A stretch of 64,000 nucleotides of DNA from Paenibacillus sp. Soil750 (GTDB taxonomy: Bacteria > Bacillota > Bacilli > Paenibacillales > NBRC-103111): the NCBI RefSeq assembly GCF_001428045.1, contig NZ_LMSD01000042.1, positions 378,385 to 442,384 of the forward strand, given 5' to 3'. The notes under the pieces were generated by a model, which was not told the DNA's origin, did not search any database, and saw only the letters and a program-made list of their open reading frames with translations. A program made the translations under genes and the position numbers. This document shows, piece by piece, positions 51,418 to 61,424 of the stretch; position 1 is the stretch's first letter, and each line of letters opens with the position of its first letter.

Positions 51418-51450
51418 CATCCCTCCGCGAATTATACTGCGAAAGGGATG
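51418..51450 (-). terminator. Terminator of the solute-binding-protein gene
   Basis: On the minus strand CATCCCT / AGGGATG arms with an inner CGC...GCG pairing are followed by a T-rich stretch, 18 nt after the stop. Confidence 0.8.
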
Positions 51451-51467
51451 CCTCTATTCATAGCTCG

Positions 51468-53045
51468 TTATTTCGTGTCAATCATAATCGCGCCTTGCTT
51501 CTTGTTCCAACGATCTGTCGCTTCTTTAATAATTTCGGTACCGCCTTTGGCTTTATACTCTTCGATCACTTTCGGCCAATCGGAAATCGGCTCTTTACCA
51601 TAAATCATTTTGATCATGTGATCGACGATAATTTTCGGACCTACGTCTGGCTGAGGCGCTGCAAGATCTGGGAATTTAGCGAAGCTGCTCAAATCAGGAT
51701 AGAATCCAATGCCAGGTAAACCTTCCTTCGACAGAATATCGTCAAATGCTTTCAAGGTCGTTTTTCCATCATCATTTAGCTGCATTCTTGGTTTATTGTA
51801 GGTAGAGTCATGTACCGCCCAAAGTGTTCCACTGCGGAACCCTTCTTCATCAATATCTTCCTTCGTTACTGGGAATTTATAGTTAATCGCACCACTGCTG
51901 TCCTTCGTATAGGTATCGCCTTCAATCCCAAAGGTAAAGAATGTTTCTGCATCCTTGGAAGTCATCATCCACTCGAACATTTTGATAATACCGGCAGCTG
52001 TGTCTTGCTTCACATTTTTATTAATATAGAACGTTCGAACGACAGGTGAATAGAGGAAGTAACCGCCTTTACCTTCTGGACCCTTAGGAGAATCAATGAT
52101 ATCCGCTTTAAAGTCCGGGTTGAGCGCTCTTAGCTTGGTTTTGGACCCCGGTAAACCGGAAGCATTCTGCGACCAAATTCCAGCTTTCCCCGCATCTAGG
52201 CTTTTGTTGTAATCCGTAGCGGAAATGGTAGCGAATTCCTTCGGAATCAAGCCTTCATCGTACATTGTTTTATAGGCGGTTAGTGCTTTCTGTACATTTT
52301 CCGAATCGAAAAATTTAGGAACCACTTGACCATCCACGAGTTCAAATTGATCTTTATACGGCAGTACGTCGTAAGCTCCTAGAAGAACGTCCGCATACTT
52401 GAAGTTTTCTCTCATTTGATACGGACTCTCGACGCCAAGCTTCTTGAAAGCCCTTAGGACATTTAGAAAGTCATCTACCGTTTTGGGAGCTTGAAGTCCC
52501 GTTTTAGCTAGCAAATCGGTGCGAATGTAAGTGGCACGACGGGAAGGATTGCTCAAATATTCGGGAATGCCATAAATCTTTCCGTTATACGAAACACTCT
52601 CCCACGCTGCTTTGGGTACCATTTTCAACAAATTCGGTCCATACTGCTTCAACAGATCGTCCAGCGGCATGAACACACCATTCTCAACCGAACCTGACAT
52701 CGACTTACTGCCAGGACCACCGATACTGCCAACAACATCAGGAATATCATTACTTGCAAACATCACCCCGAACTTGGCATCTTCGACAACCCTAACATCC
52801 AAATCCGTATTCGTTAGTTCTTCCAGCTTCAAGACCCACTTGTCCTTGTTTAAATCGGGAATTCGAGTGTGATAGCCTGTGCTGACTGTCGTTGGAAAAA
52901 GTAACGAGAATTTGACCGGTGCTGCTTTTACGTTGCCTGATGGCTGTGGTGAAGCCGTGCCTGCCACTTTCCCGTCTGAGGAACACGCGGTTAGTGCGGT
53001 AGCTGCCATCATGACGGCTAGACTTAGACTGATTGTTTTTTTCAT
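51468..53045 (-). CDS. Extracellular solute-binding lipoprotein of a carbohydrate ABC importer (LplA-like)
   Basis: This 525-residue protein has a lipoprotein signal with lipobox TALTAC and lipidated C21, then a Ser/Pro spacer. The body is of the large LplA class common in Paenibacillus: FSLLFPTTVSTGYHTRIPDL, SNDIPDVVGS, YNGKIYGIPEYLSNPSRRAT. It binds an oligosaccharide outside the membrane and passes it to the two permeases encoded about 7 kb upstream on the same strand. AAGGGG precedes the ATG. The sugar is unknown; the neighbours suggest a uronate- or fucose-containing glycan. Confidence 0.93.
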   Translation of the reverse strand: MKKTISLSLAVMMAATALTACSSDGKVAGTASPQPSGNVKAAPVKFSLLFPTTVSTGYHTRIPDLNKDKWVLKLEELTNTDLDVRVVEDAKFGVMFASNDIPDVVGSIGGPGSKSMSGSVENGVFMPLDDLLKQYGPNLLKMVPKAAWESVSYNGKIYGIPEYLSNPSRRATYIRTDLLAKTGLQAPKTVDDFLNVLRAFKKLGVESPYQMRENFKYADVLLGAYDVLPYKDQFELVDGQVVPKFFDSENVQKALTAYKTMYDEGLIPKEFATISATDYNKSLDAGKAGIWSQNASGLPGSKTKLRALNPDFKADIIDSPKGPEGKGGYFLYSPVVRTFYINKNVKQDTAAGIIKMFEWMMTSKDAETFFTFGIEGDTYTKDSSGAINYKFPVTKEDIDEEGFRSGTLWAVHDSTYNKPRMQLNDDGKTTLKAFDDILSKEGLPGIGFYPDLSSFAKFPDLAAPQPDVGPKIIVDHMIKMIYGKEPISDWPKVIEEYKAKGGTEIIKEATDRWNKKQGAIMIDTK

Positions 53046-53098
53046 TGAAAGCCCCTTCTTTCTTCATTTACTGTAAGCGATTCCATCGATCTGTGATT

Positions 53099-53163
53099 AT
53101 CATAACGATAACGATCCGATTTCTGAATGTATAAATTTAAGACGCTATGTGATTTTATACGAT
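53099..53163 (-). promoter_or_regulatory. Regulon element and -10 for the solute-binding-protein gene
   Basis: On the minus strand the 35-bp element (53129-53163) starts ATCGTATAAAATCACA and ends AATTTATAC. A 24-bp gap leads to TATGAT (53099-53104). It is the second member of the five-copy set. Confidence 0.75.
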
Positions 53164-53235
53164 TGAAGAAAGACCTGAATTTCGATTCCAAAGTGCCATC
53201 ACGATCACGTTTGTCTCCAACGTAATAGGATCTCC

Positions 53236-53345
53236 GTATTTAGATGGAGAAAATACAGCTAATACCTCATATTCGGGGAATTTGGCACAAATAGATGGAG
53301 TAAATCCATTTAGATGACTGGGTGACAGCTAGAATTAGCTCAGAA
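53236..53345. repeat. Imperfect repeat with about 51-bp spacing
   Basis: TAGATGGAGAAAATACA at 53241 is echoed by TAGATGGAGTAAATCCA at 53292. A shorter TAGATGA follows at 53311, and AGCTAA / TTAGCT flank the block. The gap 53164-53389 otherwise shows no gene. It may be a degraded intergenic repeat. Confidence 0.35.
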
Positions 53346-53389
53346 GTCACCGCATGATGAAGGTTACCATGGGGCGCAAACCCAAGGTG

Positions 53390-53427
53390 AAACCCAGACC
53401 GCCAAACAACTTTGGCGGTCTGGGTTT
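53390..53427 (-). terminator. Terminator of the giant SLH protein gene
   Basis: A perfect 17-bp stem (AAACCCAGACCGCCAAA and its complement) with a 4-nt loop lies 3 nt after the stop codon. The T tract is short. Confidence 0.85.
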
Positions 53428-53430
53428 GAA

Positions 53431-56400
53431 TCAGTTAATAAATTGTAGAGATTGCAGCATGCGCTTCAGAATCGTGGCTGCTTGTGCGCGTGTTGCAAGC
53501 TCTGTCGGTGCGAAGATATTGTCCGACAAGCCTTGAACAAGACCTGCGGTCAGTGCCTGTGCGACGGCTGCCTTCGACCATTCGCCGATCGTCGAACGGT
53601 CGGAGAAGCGATCAATCGCCGTGGTACTGGCTTGGATTTCCTTCCCTCCAACTTTCATCGCACGCATCAACATCGCCACCATCTGTTCGCGAGTGATGTT
53701 GGCATTTGGCTTAAAGGTACCATCCTCATAACCGTTAATCAACCCGGCTAGATGCGCCGTGCTAACGGCTCCAGCGAACCAGTCGCGCGGGCTTACATCG
53801 CCGAATACATCTGCTTTCTTCTCTACGAGTCCAAGCGATCGAACTAACATCGCCGCAAACTCAGCGCGCGTAACTTGCGCCTCTGGTGCAAACTGCTTAT
53901 CCGTGATTCCGTTAACAATCCATTTATTGGCTAGCAGCTCAACATCCGCCTTGGCCCAATGCCCAGCTAAATCTGCAAATGATTGATTGGATTGGATGAC
54001 CGTGTACGTACTGTTGTGCGGCGAGCGAATCGTAACTTCAGATGATCCATTCTTCGTCGAAATAAGGGCTGGTACGAAATGGATCCCATTGTTTGCATCG
54101 ATCCAGACCGCAGTTACCTTGCCAGGGTCACCTGTCCATGTCCCCAAGCTTAGTGTGCGGTTCACATACTCGCCGCCAAAATCATTCATTTCTTTCCCAT
54201 TGACCGTGATTGTAAAATCAATCGGGTTCGCAACGATTTGCTTCGCGTTCAACTTGTTCACCGCTGCATAGACATCGTCTCCGACTTTGCCGGATACTTT
54301 AGAAATCACAATACTTACGGTGGAATCCTTAGCTATGTGTTTAAACAATTGGACTGGCAGCTCATACGTGGTTCCATTCGCTTTAATCTGAATCACCGAG
54401 TTGCTTTGCTTACTGATTGCGTTCAGGAACGCATTGCCTGGCAGTTCCACATTTACGGTGGATGCACTGTCCTTCACTTCAATCACGACAACTGGAATCG
54501 CTGATGCTTTCTCCAGTTTATCCTTATCTACGGTAACTTTCGTAACCGTCTTTCCATCCGCCGTTGTTTCTTTCGTCACTTTGGCATCTTTATCCAGATC
54601 GATGATCCCTGTAGTTCCTGAATTAGAACTTGAACTTGAACCAGTGCCAGTTCCACTACCTGTCCCTGTACTTGGTCCCGGATCCGTCGAACGCTGTGTG
54701 ACTGTGATCGTTGCTTCTGCCTTCAAGGAGGTTCCTCCAACAGTTCCCAGTACTTTAAAGGTACCTGCCGAGGCGTATTGCGAAGCCTCAATATTGTTCC
54801 AGACGACGCTTAGCTGCTTAGTCGTGTTGTCGTTGTAAACCGCTGTGACAACCGTTGGCAATACGGGTGCTGTACCCGCAGTTGTCGTAATGTTGATTGG
54901 CGAATAACTAACAATAACAGGTAGTGGAATATCCACAGCTGTAACTGTAATATTGGCCAAAGCTTTATACGTCACGCCTGTGACGGTTCCTTGCACGCTA
55001 AAGCTGCCTGCTACAGCATATTGGGATGCGTCAATAGCGTCCCAGATTACGGCTCGCTGTCCCGTTGTGTTGTCACTGTAAACCGCTGTGACCACCGTCG
55101 GTAACACAGGGGCCACGCCCACGTTCGTTGTGATGCTTATTGGTGCAATCCCTACGATGTCCGTTGACATGTTCAGTAAGGTCGGTGCCGAAATCATAAA
55201 CTTGCGTGAATACGGATCTGTTCCTTTGGACCTTACGGTCACTTTGGAGAAATCAGTCAGGTTACTCGGTAACAGATAAGTAGTTGCACCTGCTGGTAAA
55301 TCAGCCAGTACTGTTGTCTCATTGTACACCGTATAACCTTCGCTTAAAACATTGGCATCCCACTTCAGTACGTTACCTGAACCACTAGCTTCAATCGTCA
55401 AATGCTGCGGAGGAAGTGGCGCATTGAACACTTGTACTTGCGTCAAGCGTGGAGGTCCCGTCAGATCTGCGCCTGCATTCCCACCAGAAGCGTTCTCCAC
55501 CGTTACTTTAAGATATCTGGCGTGGTAAGTCTTGCCCAGGTTAATGGGGTGCGAACTATCTGTTGAATCGCTACCACCATTACTAGTGCCTGTCTCATAC
55601 GTATAACCTAAGGCTGTTTGTTTTTCCACTTGTTGAAAGGTCATATTGTTAAACTCAGCAGCCGATGAATGATCTCCGATCTCATTGGATACAAACACGG
55701 TTGCGCCCTTTAACCTCGTGGATTTGGCAAACAGTCTTATCTGGCTAAAATCCATCGCCTCGCCAAGGTCGATGACAAAGCTGCCTTTGCGCTCTCCGTC
55801 TGTACCCAGCCATGAATAATTGCCGATTTGGTCCAAATTGGTAACATTCGTTACCGTCCATTTGGTTGGGTCCTGCAATACACCGTTGGTCAATTTGTTA
55901 GCATTTCCGTATACATTCGCCGTAGCAGATTGCATTTGAATCGGATTAGCACCACTTGTCGGCCCAACATTGTACGCCTTCTTATTAAGCGCCAGATTTA
56001 CAGAGGACAACCCTGATGCAACCTTGCTTATCGTAATGTCAGATAGCCCGAGCTCAGCGTCATACGCGGAGTTGGTACCGTTAGCGGAACTGCGGTATAT
56101 CCCCCACTTTGGACGCAAATATTGATCAAACGCAGCTGGATAATCGGTCTCAAAGCCGCCTGCTCTCTCGGGTCTTCGCCATAGGTCCTTGACCCCGTCG
56201 CCTGTCCCTTGATTACCGAATACTTGATAGACATCGGGACTGTCAAAGGTATAGACCTTACCCGTCACTTGATCCGTAATCTTAATGGTCAGCCAGCCGC
56301 TGTCGGAAATGTGTGCTTTCAACTCTACCTTGATCCAGTGTCCATCAATTTCTTTCATTGGAATTCTCATCAAAGTCTTATCGCCATCATAGCGGTTATG

Positions 56401-59400
56401 ATTGACAACTAAATCTCGGTTCGTTGTTCCAGAAATGGACATCGCAAGAATATAGGCGCCGTTCTCACCGCCATTGTTGCCGCCTGGTAAAGTATCAGGG
56501 GCTTGGCGATTCGTAGCCTTCAACTGGAAGATATGCCTGAAGTTTGATTGGTTCCACTGGATGCCGTCTGGAATATTCCACATCCACTCATAGGAAACCA
56601 AATCGCCTTCGTACGCGACAAAATCGTTATTCGAATCCTCGCTTGGGCGAATCTCAACTCTTTGCCGATCCGTTGTAGCTGCGCCGCCAACGATATAGCC
56701 TACACTCGGGTCAAATACACCTTTGTGACCGTACTCGCCATCACGAGTTTTATCCAAGAACTCATTATTCAAGCCTCTGCCGTATTCAAAGATCTTGAAT
56801 ACATTTTTTTGCAATGTGCTATCCCAAACACTCGTGATATGATCATCCGCGGCTGTCGCCCGAGGCTGATTACCGTAGAATGCGTGATAAGCGTCTCTTA
56901 TTCTTTTCGTGACACCTTCTACAGGTTCGTCGGTGCCCATAGCCCCGCCTAACACATTGTAAGGAGATACGCCTTCGATTGCGTTCATCTTGATCGTCTT
57001 GTCATTTGCGCCATAACCACGGGCTATGACATCCAGTGCAAATAGCGAAGGTGCACCGCTGTTGAAGTGAAACGTAAATTCATTCGTGCCTAGTGGCAAC
57101 TTGGCAAGGTATGGAGGTGTGAATGTAACCTTATTGCCGGCAAATGTGTAATCCGTATTTAATAGAAGCGTACTGTCACCCTTCTTAATGCTCGTAAGCA
57201 CTTTCCCACCCAGGTTAATCGTTGTCGATACAGGTGCAACCTGATCCCATGTACTGTAGGTGTCCTTAGCCGGCACTAATGCGGTTGTATTCGCATATGG
57301 ATTTTTGCCATAGATCGCTAAGGCGGATAGACCCATCATGGAATTGGTATCATTCGCACGCTTATCGCTAGGACCAACCAACACGGTGTTTATCATGACA
57401 TAACGCGCTGTAAACGGATACAGAAACGTCTTCGTATCATAGCCCCATTGTTGACCGTTATACGTCACATAGGACCACAAACCTTCGGTCTCCGTACCAC
57501 CAGCTAGCGTCCAGCCGTTAGCTTTCCAGTCATACTGCTGTGCCCCATTTGAAGTCGTAGGTGCACTTGACCATGATGCAGGATCATTGGTGTAATAGAC
57601 CTCAAATCTTGTAGCATTACTTTGAATATTGGCGATGGTGTTAGGGATTTCAAGATAAAGTTTATCAATCGTTTTAGGCGCGCCTAAGTCAAGACTTAAT
57701 GCGAGTGAGGATGGCGAATAATCCCCTTTATAGACATTAGGACTTGCATTCCGCCAATACCCGCTGCCGCCTGACCGCAAAGCATCTACGCCCGGATGAT
57801 CATTTGCTTCCGAGCTTACCTTAAGATTGACGCCAGCCTGCGGTGTAAAACGAGATGGATCTAGCAGGTTAACAGAGCCTGTCGGTATAACCGGAATATC
57901 TATTGCTGAAGGTTCGCCGAAAACATTGAATACATTCGCTTTGATTCCGCCAGCACTATTATCGAGTGTAACATCGGATACAAGCAATATATATTGCGCT
58001 GCAATCGGTACAGCTAACGTATGATTAGCTTTTTCGTTATTTTCTAGTTGTGTCGTTTTTCCCACGCCTGCGATTGGCTGCCATAGGGCACCATTGGCCG
58101 TCTCAAGCGGTTTACGCGTTGCATCTGAAGTCGCTGATAGGGCATTTCCCTCTTTGAGTTCATTAAAAGCTGCTGCGTCATTCGCGTAGTAAACCTGATA
58201 ATTTTTCAAAAACTTGCTATTACTCGTCCACTCAATTTGAATGTTACTCACGTCTATTTTCTTTTCCAGTTGTACGGCCGCCCAGTATTGGTAGCCATCT
58301 GTTTTGGTAAGTGAGCTATTGGCCTGCCAAGCCGTCGTTGCATTATCATCAATAAAGTTGTTTTTACTGTTGCTGCTGCTAGACACAACCTTAAGCGTAG
58401 CTCCGGGAGTTACCGCCCAGTTTTTATAACTAGAAAGATTAACTTCAATAAATGGTTTAATATCGGTTGAGTTCGTAATACCTGAGCCATTAAACTCACC
58501 ATAGATCGTATTAATCCCCGTATGATCAGGGTTATAGCCCGACGAGCTCCATGTTACATTCACCTGCTCTGTTTTCCCCGTACTCAGAGTGACATCAAGC
58601 TTCGAGGGTAAAGTTAAACTGCCAAATGCCGTACCTTGGGAAGCTGAAATCGTTGCTGGCCTTGCCCATGCAACAACATCTTTCGCTTGTACACTGGGGT
58701 TCCAGCCGTCAGGAAAAATGTAACTGTCTTTATCCCTTTTGATTAAGTGAACATCTGACAGATACATGGTTGCTGCTTGCCATTCATCGGCATAGGCTGC
58801 ATCAGCCGGGCTGTTATACAACCCCCGGTAAAGCCCCCATTTGGAACGGTTTTGTTGACCTGCTTCAACAGGTAAATCCGTTCTTTCAAGTCTGCCTGTC
58901 GTCGGATTGCTCACTTCAGGTCGTCTTGAGGTTTCGGCTGTCATCCCGCCTTCGAACAGCACATCGCCCGACTCCAGATCAACAAGCTTACCGTATACAT
59001 AACCTTTATCTGCTGTTAAGATCGTTACTTCAAAATCCAGCCAGCGATCTGCAACCTTTTCAAAAGGAATCGTGAACAATGGCTTAATGCGATCCGCATA
59101 GCTGCCATCTGGATTGTTTCTGAATTCAAGCTGCCCCTTGCCTTCGCTGGAAACTAAAGTCAGCGTAGTCACCGGTTGGCCGGCAGCGTTGCCCGCTATT
59201 TCTTTCAGTTGGAAGATGTGCCAAAACCGGTGGGGATCAATAAAGTCACCAGCTTTTTTATCACCAACATCTTGTTGAAATCTTAACGTTTCCGACGGGA
59301 GCATGAGCCTCCAGTGATGGGTCATAATATCGCCGCCTACGCTATTCGCATCGATGTTGGCTGCGCTGGTATTGCTCTTAATCTCCAATCTCTGACGATC

Positions 59401-60270
59401 ACTGCCTACAGCTCCACGGTCACCATCGTCCCGACTTACACCTTCAGACGTCACAAAAGGTTTAAATTCGTGAAACCGCAAAATGTCCGAGTTGAGCTTA
59501 GACGTGCCTGGTATGCCTGCAATGCCATATTTGGTAAGCGCATTCAAATCGTTTCGTCCGATCGTTTGCAAATACATATTGTCTCCCAACCATGACTCAT
59601 TCACAGTTGAAGCCACAGGGTAGTCCCCTGAACGGTCATATACCGACTCCGTCCATGGTTTCCCGCTGTAGGAGGAGGGACTGGTTGGTCCTTCGATGGA
59701 ACCCGTACCGCTGCCATTGCCAATTTTGGAGGCACCCATCACATCCCAAGCGGACTCGCCTGCCTGAATATTCAGCGGCAAATATTTATCATTTGGCCCC
59801 ATTGGACCACTTAAAGAGGGCACTGCCGCATCTACCGAAACCGTTATGGTATATTTTTTGCTATTACTGCTGTTATTGATATCGGTTACTACCAGATAAT
59901 ACGTCGTGGTTCCACTGGTTGAAAATTGGTCCATTTTCGCATCGCCTTTGTTAATACCGCTGGTAGCAAAAGGGATCACCGTTGTTTCGTCACTTCTGTA
60001 CAGAACTGCGTTTGCACCGTTGGTTGTGACATTCAACATTTGATATAGGGTGCCGTAGGGCAAGGATATATCAATTGTTGCATGATTAAGATTAACTTCT
60101 GCGCTGACTGGCTTATTCACGTGTATGTCCAAAATGCCCAAGTTGTCTTCCGGAGCTGCATAAACCGTTTCTATTGGATTCATGTTAATCAACGTAAGAA
60201 CAAGTGCCAATGAAAGCACTATGCTTACTGCCCTTTTAAGTACTTGTTGCTTTAATCTCTTACTGAACAT
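53431..60270 (-). CDS. 2279-aa SLH-anchored surface protein with two polysaccharide-lyase-like modules
   Basis: The protein has a signal peptide (residues 1-38) and a cadherin-like beta sandwich (about 45-150). Two related lyase-like jelly-roll modules follow at about 205-505 and 1105-1415. They share DRQRLEIKS / DRQRVEIRP, HIFQLK in both, and KWGLYR / KWGIYR. Discoidin-like F5/8C domains lie at about 610-790, 800-990 and 1425-1615, an X2-like domain near 1000-1090 and Ig-like Big_4 repeats at about 525-605 and 1700-1855. A Ser/Gly linker (1860-1885) leads to three SLH domains (2098-2279). The likely role is to cut an acidic polysaccharide at the cell surface. Lyase activity is inferred from fold-like motifs only. 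AAGGAGG precedes the ATG. Confidence 0.82.
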   Translation of the reverse strand: MFSKRLKQQVLKRAVSIVLSLALVLTLINMNPIETVYAAPEDNLGILDIHVNKPVSAEVNLNHATIDISLPYGTLYQMLNVTTNGANAVLYRSDETTVIPFATSGINKGDAKMDQFSTSGTTTYYLVVTDINNSSNSKKYTITVSVDAAVPSLSGPMGPNDKYLPLNIQAGESAWDVMGASKIGNGSGTGSIEGPTSPSSYSGKPWTESVYDRSGDYPVASTVNESWLGDNMYLQTIGRNDLNALTKYGIAGIPGTSKLNSDILRFHEFKPFVTSEGVSRDDGDRGAVGSDRQRLEIKSNTSAANIDANSVGGDIMTHHWRLMLPSETLRFQQDVGDKKAGDFIDPHRFWHIFQLKEIAGNAAGQPVTTLTLVSSEGKGQLEFRNNPDGSYADRIKPLFTIPFEKVADRWLDFEVTILTADKGYVYGKLVDLESGDVLFEGGMTAETSRRPEVSNPTTGRLERTDLPVEAGQQNRSKWGLYRGLYNSPADAAYADEWQAATMYLSDVHLIKRDKDSYIFPDGWNPSVQAKDVVAWARPATISASQGTAFGSLTLPSKLDVTLSTGKTEQVNVTWSSSGYNPDHTGINTIYGEFNGSGITNSTDIKPFIEVNLSSYKNWAVTPGATLKVVSSSSNSKNNFIDDNATTAWQANSSLTKTDGYQYWAAVQLEKKIDVSNIQIEWTSNSKFLKNYQVYYANDAAAFNELKEGNALSATSDATRKPLETANGALWQPIAGVGKTTQLENNEKANHTLAVPIAAQYILLVSDVTLDNSAGGIKANVFNVFGEPSAIDIPVIPTGSVNLLDPSRFTPQAGVNLKVSSEANDHPGVDALRSGGSGYWRNASPNVYKGDYSPSSLALSLDLGAPKTIDKLYLEIPNTIANIQSNATRFEVYYTNDPASWSSAPTTSNGAQQYDWKANGWTLAGGTETEGLWSYVTYNGQQWGYDTKTFLYPFTARYVMINTVLVGPSDKRANDTNSMMGLSALAIYGKNPYANTTALVPAKDTYSTWDQVAPVSTTINLGGKVLTSIKKGDSTLLLNTDYTFAGNKVTFTPPYLAKLPLGTNEFTFHFNSGAPSLFALDVIARGYGANDKTIKMNAIEGVSPYNVLGGAMGTDEPVEGVTKRIRDAYHAFYGNQPRATAADDHITSVWDSTLQKNVFKIFEYGRGLNNEFLDKTRDGEYGHKGVFDPSVGYIVGGAATTDRQRVEIRPSEDSNNDFVAYEGDLVSYEWMWNIPDGIQWNQSNFRHIFQLKATNRQAPDTLPGGNNGGENGAYILAMSISGTTNRDLVVNHNRYDGDKTLMRIPMKEIDGHWIKVELKAHISDSGWLTIKITDQVTGKVYTFDSPDVYQVFGNQGTGDGVKDLWRRPERAGGFETDYPAAFDQYLRPKWGIYRSSANGTNSAYDAELGLSDITISKVASGLSSVNLALNKKAYNVGPTSGANPIQMQSATANVYGNANKLTNGVLQDPTKWTVTNVTNLDQIGNYSWLGTDGERKGSFVIDLGEAMDFSQIRLFAKSTRLKGATVFVSNEIGDHSSAAEFNNMTFQQVEKQTALGYTYETGTSNGGSDSTDSSHPINLGKTYHARYLKVTVENASGGNAGADLTGPPRLTQVQVFNAPLPPQHLTIEASGSGNVLKWDANVLSEGYTVYNETTVLADLPAGATTYLLPSNLTDFSKVTVRSKGTDPYSRKFMISAPTLLNMSTDIVGIAPISITTNVGVAPVLPTVVTAVYSDNTTGQRAVIWDAIDASQYAVAGSFSVQGTVTGVTYKALANITVTAVDIPLPVIVSYSPINITTTAGTAPVLPTVVTAVYNDNTTKQLSVVWNNIEASQYASAGTFKVLGTVGGTSLKAEATITVTQRSTDPGPSTGTGSGTGTGSSSSSNSGTTGIIDLDKDAKVTKETTADGKTVTKVTVDKDKLEKASAIPVVVIEVKDSASTVNVELPGNAFLNAISKQSNSVIQIKANGTTYELPVQLFKHIAKDSTVSIVISKVSGKVGDDVYAAVNKLNAKQIVANPIDFTITVNGKEMNDFGGEYVNRTLSLGTWTGDPGKVTAVWIDANNGIHFVPALISTKNGSSEVTIRSPHNSTYTVIQSNQSFADLAGHWAKADVELLANKWIVNGITDKQFAPEAQVTRAEFAAMLVRSLGLVEKKADVFGDVSPRDWFAGAVSTAHLAGLINGYEDGTFKPNANITREQMVAMLMRAMKVGGKEIQASTTAIDRFSDRSTIGEWSKAAVAQALTAGLVQGLSDNIFAPTELATRAQAATILKRMLQSLQFIN

Positions 60271-60384
60271 TCTAAAGCCTCCTTAGAGTCAGTTACACCT
60301 ACTTGAAACAAGGGGTTCTCATTCCTATTGCAATCGCTTCCATTATAAATGGTAAGATCATCTCCTCCCTCCTCTGCTTGCATA

Positions 60385-60450
60385 AGTGTAAATCACATTC
60401 TTATTTCCATAGATGGAAAAATTTACGATTGGGGTTGTTTTATTTACGAT
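60385..60450 (-). promoter_or_regulatory. Diverged regulon element and -10 for the giant SLH gene
   Basis: On the minus strand a 36-bp version (60415-60450) starts ATCGTAAATAAAACA and ends CGTAAATTTTTCC. A 24-bp gap leads to TACACT (60385-60390). It is the weakest of the five copies but has the same spacing. Confidence 0.6.
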
Positions 60451-60472
60451 ATGAGCTGCAATCCGTTAGGTC

Positions 60473-60507
60473 AAAAAAAACCACCCCATTTACACTTACG
60501 GGGCGGC
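60473..60507 (-). terminator. Terminator of the permease operon
   Basis: On the minus strand CCGCCCC / GGGGTGG arms are followed by eight T, 20 nt after the stop of the 60527 gene. Confidence 0.85.
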
Positions 60508-60526
60508 CAATTTCACACTAGTTTTA

Positions 60527-61396
60527 TTAAGATTTCACCGAACCCACCATCATACCTTGGATAAAATGCTTTTGTAGGAACGGGTATACACACAGAATTG
60601 GAATCGTTGCGACGACAATGACTGCCATCTTAATTCCTTCTGGAGATAGGAGCTGTAGGAGTTCCGAAGATACGTCGGATTGCCCCATCTGATCGGTAAA
60701 TACAATTTCCCTCAGCCGTACTTGCAGCGGTATCCATTGACGATGATCAATATAGAAGACGGCCTCCGCATAACGGTTCCAGTGACCGACTGCATACATA
60801 ATGCCCATAGTAGCCATCGCAGGCTTAGATAGTGGCAAGACAATATTCCAGAGTATCCGGAATTCTCCGCAGCCGTCCATTCGCGCTGAATCCAGCAGCT
60901 CCGATGGCAGGTTCAGGAAGAATGAGCGCATCACGAATAAATTAAAAGCGCTAATCGCCATCGGAAGCATTAAAGCCCAGAGGGTATTCAACATCCCTAA
61001 TTGCTTAATCAACAAATAGTTGGGTATTAACGGTGCACTGAAAATTAAAGTAAACAGCACCAACAACAGAATCGATTTACGATACAAATATTCAGGTCTG
61101 GACAATGGATACGCAAGCGTTGTTGTCATAAATAAATTAATAAAAGTACCAAATACCGTAATAATGACACTATTCCGGAACCCGATCCAGATGGTCGGAT
61201 CCTCTAAAATAAGTTTATAGCTGCCTAATGTGAAGCCCACAGGCCAAAAGGAGACATCTCCTGCATTAATGGCCGTGTTATTGCTTAAGGACTGGGCAAT
61301 AATGTGAATAAGGGGCAGTACCATGCTCAATCCTAGAACACCTAACAATATAAGATTGAATATATTAAAAATTTTATGGCCTCTTGTCATAATCAT
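60527..61396 (-). CDS. Carbohydrate ABC permease, LplC/YtcP type
   Basis: This 289-residue protein has six predicted helices. The EAA-loop region that contacts the ATPase is visible (LDSARMDGCGEFRILWNIVL), followed by PLSKPAMATMGIMYAVGHWN, typical of the MalG-like permease in LplBC-type importers. GGAGGTGA precedes the ATG. It pairs with the LplB-type permease encoded 28 nt upstream. No ATPase gene is present; such systems usually share an MsmK-type ATPase encoded elsewhere. Confidence 0.93.
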   Translation of the reverse strand: MIMTRGHKIFNIFNLILLGVLGLSMVLPLIHIIAQSLSNNTAINAGDVSFWPVGFTLGSYKLILEDPTIWIGFRNSVIITVFGTFINLFMTTTLAYPLSRPEYLYRKSILLLVLFTLIFSAPLIPNYLLIKQLGMLNTLWALMLPMAISAFNLFVMRSFFLNLPSELLDSARMDGCGEFRILWNIVLPLSKPAMATMGIMYAVGHWNRYAEAVFYIDHRQWIPLQVRLREIVFTDQMGQSDVSSELLQLLSPEGIKMAVIVVATIPILCVYPFLQKHFIQGMMVGSVKS

Positions 61397-61424
61397 AGCG
61401 ATTCACCTCCGGTCTCCTTCCGTA

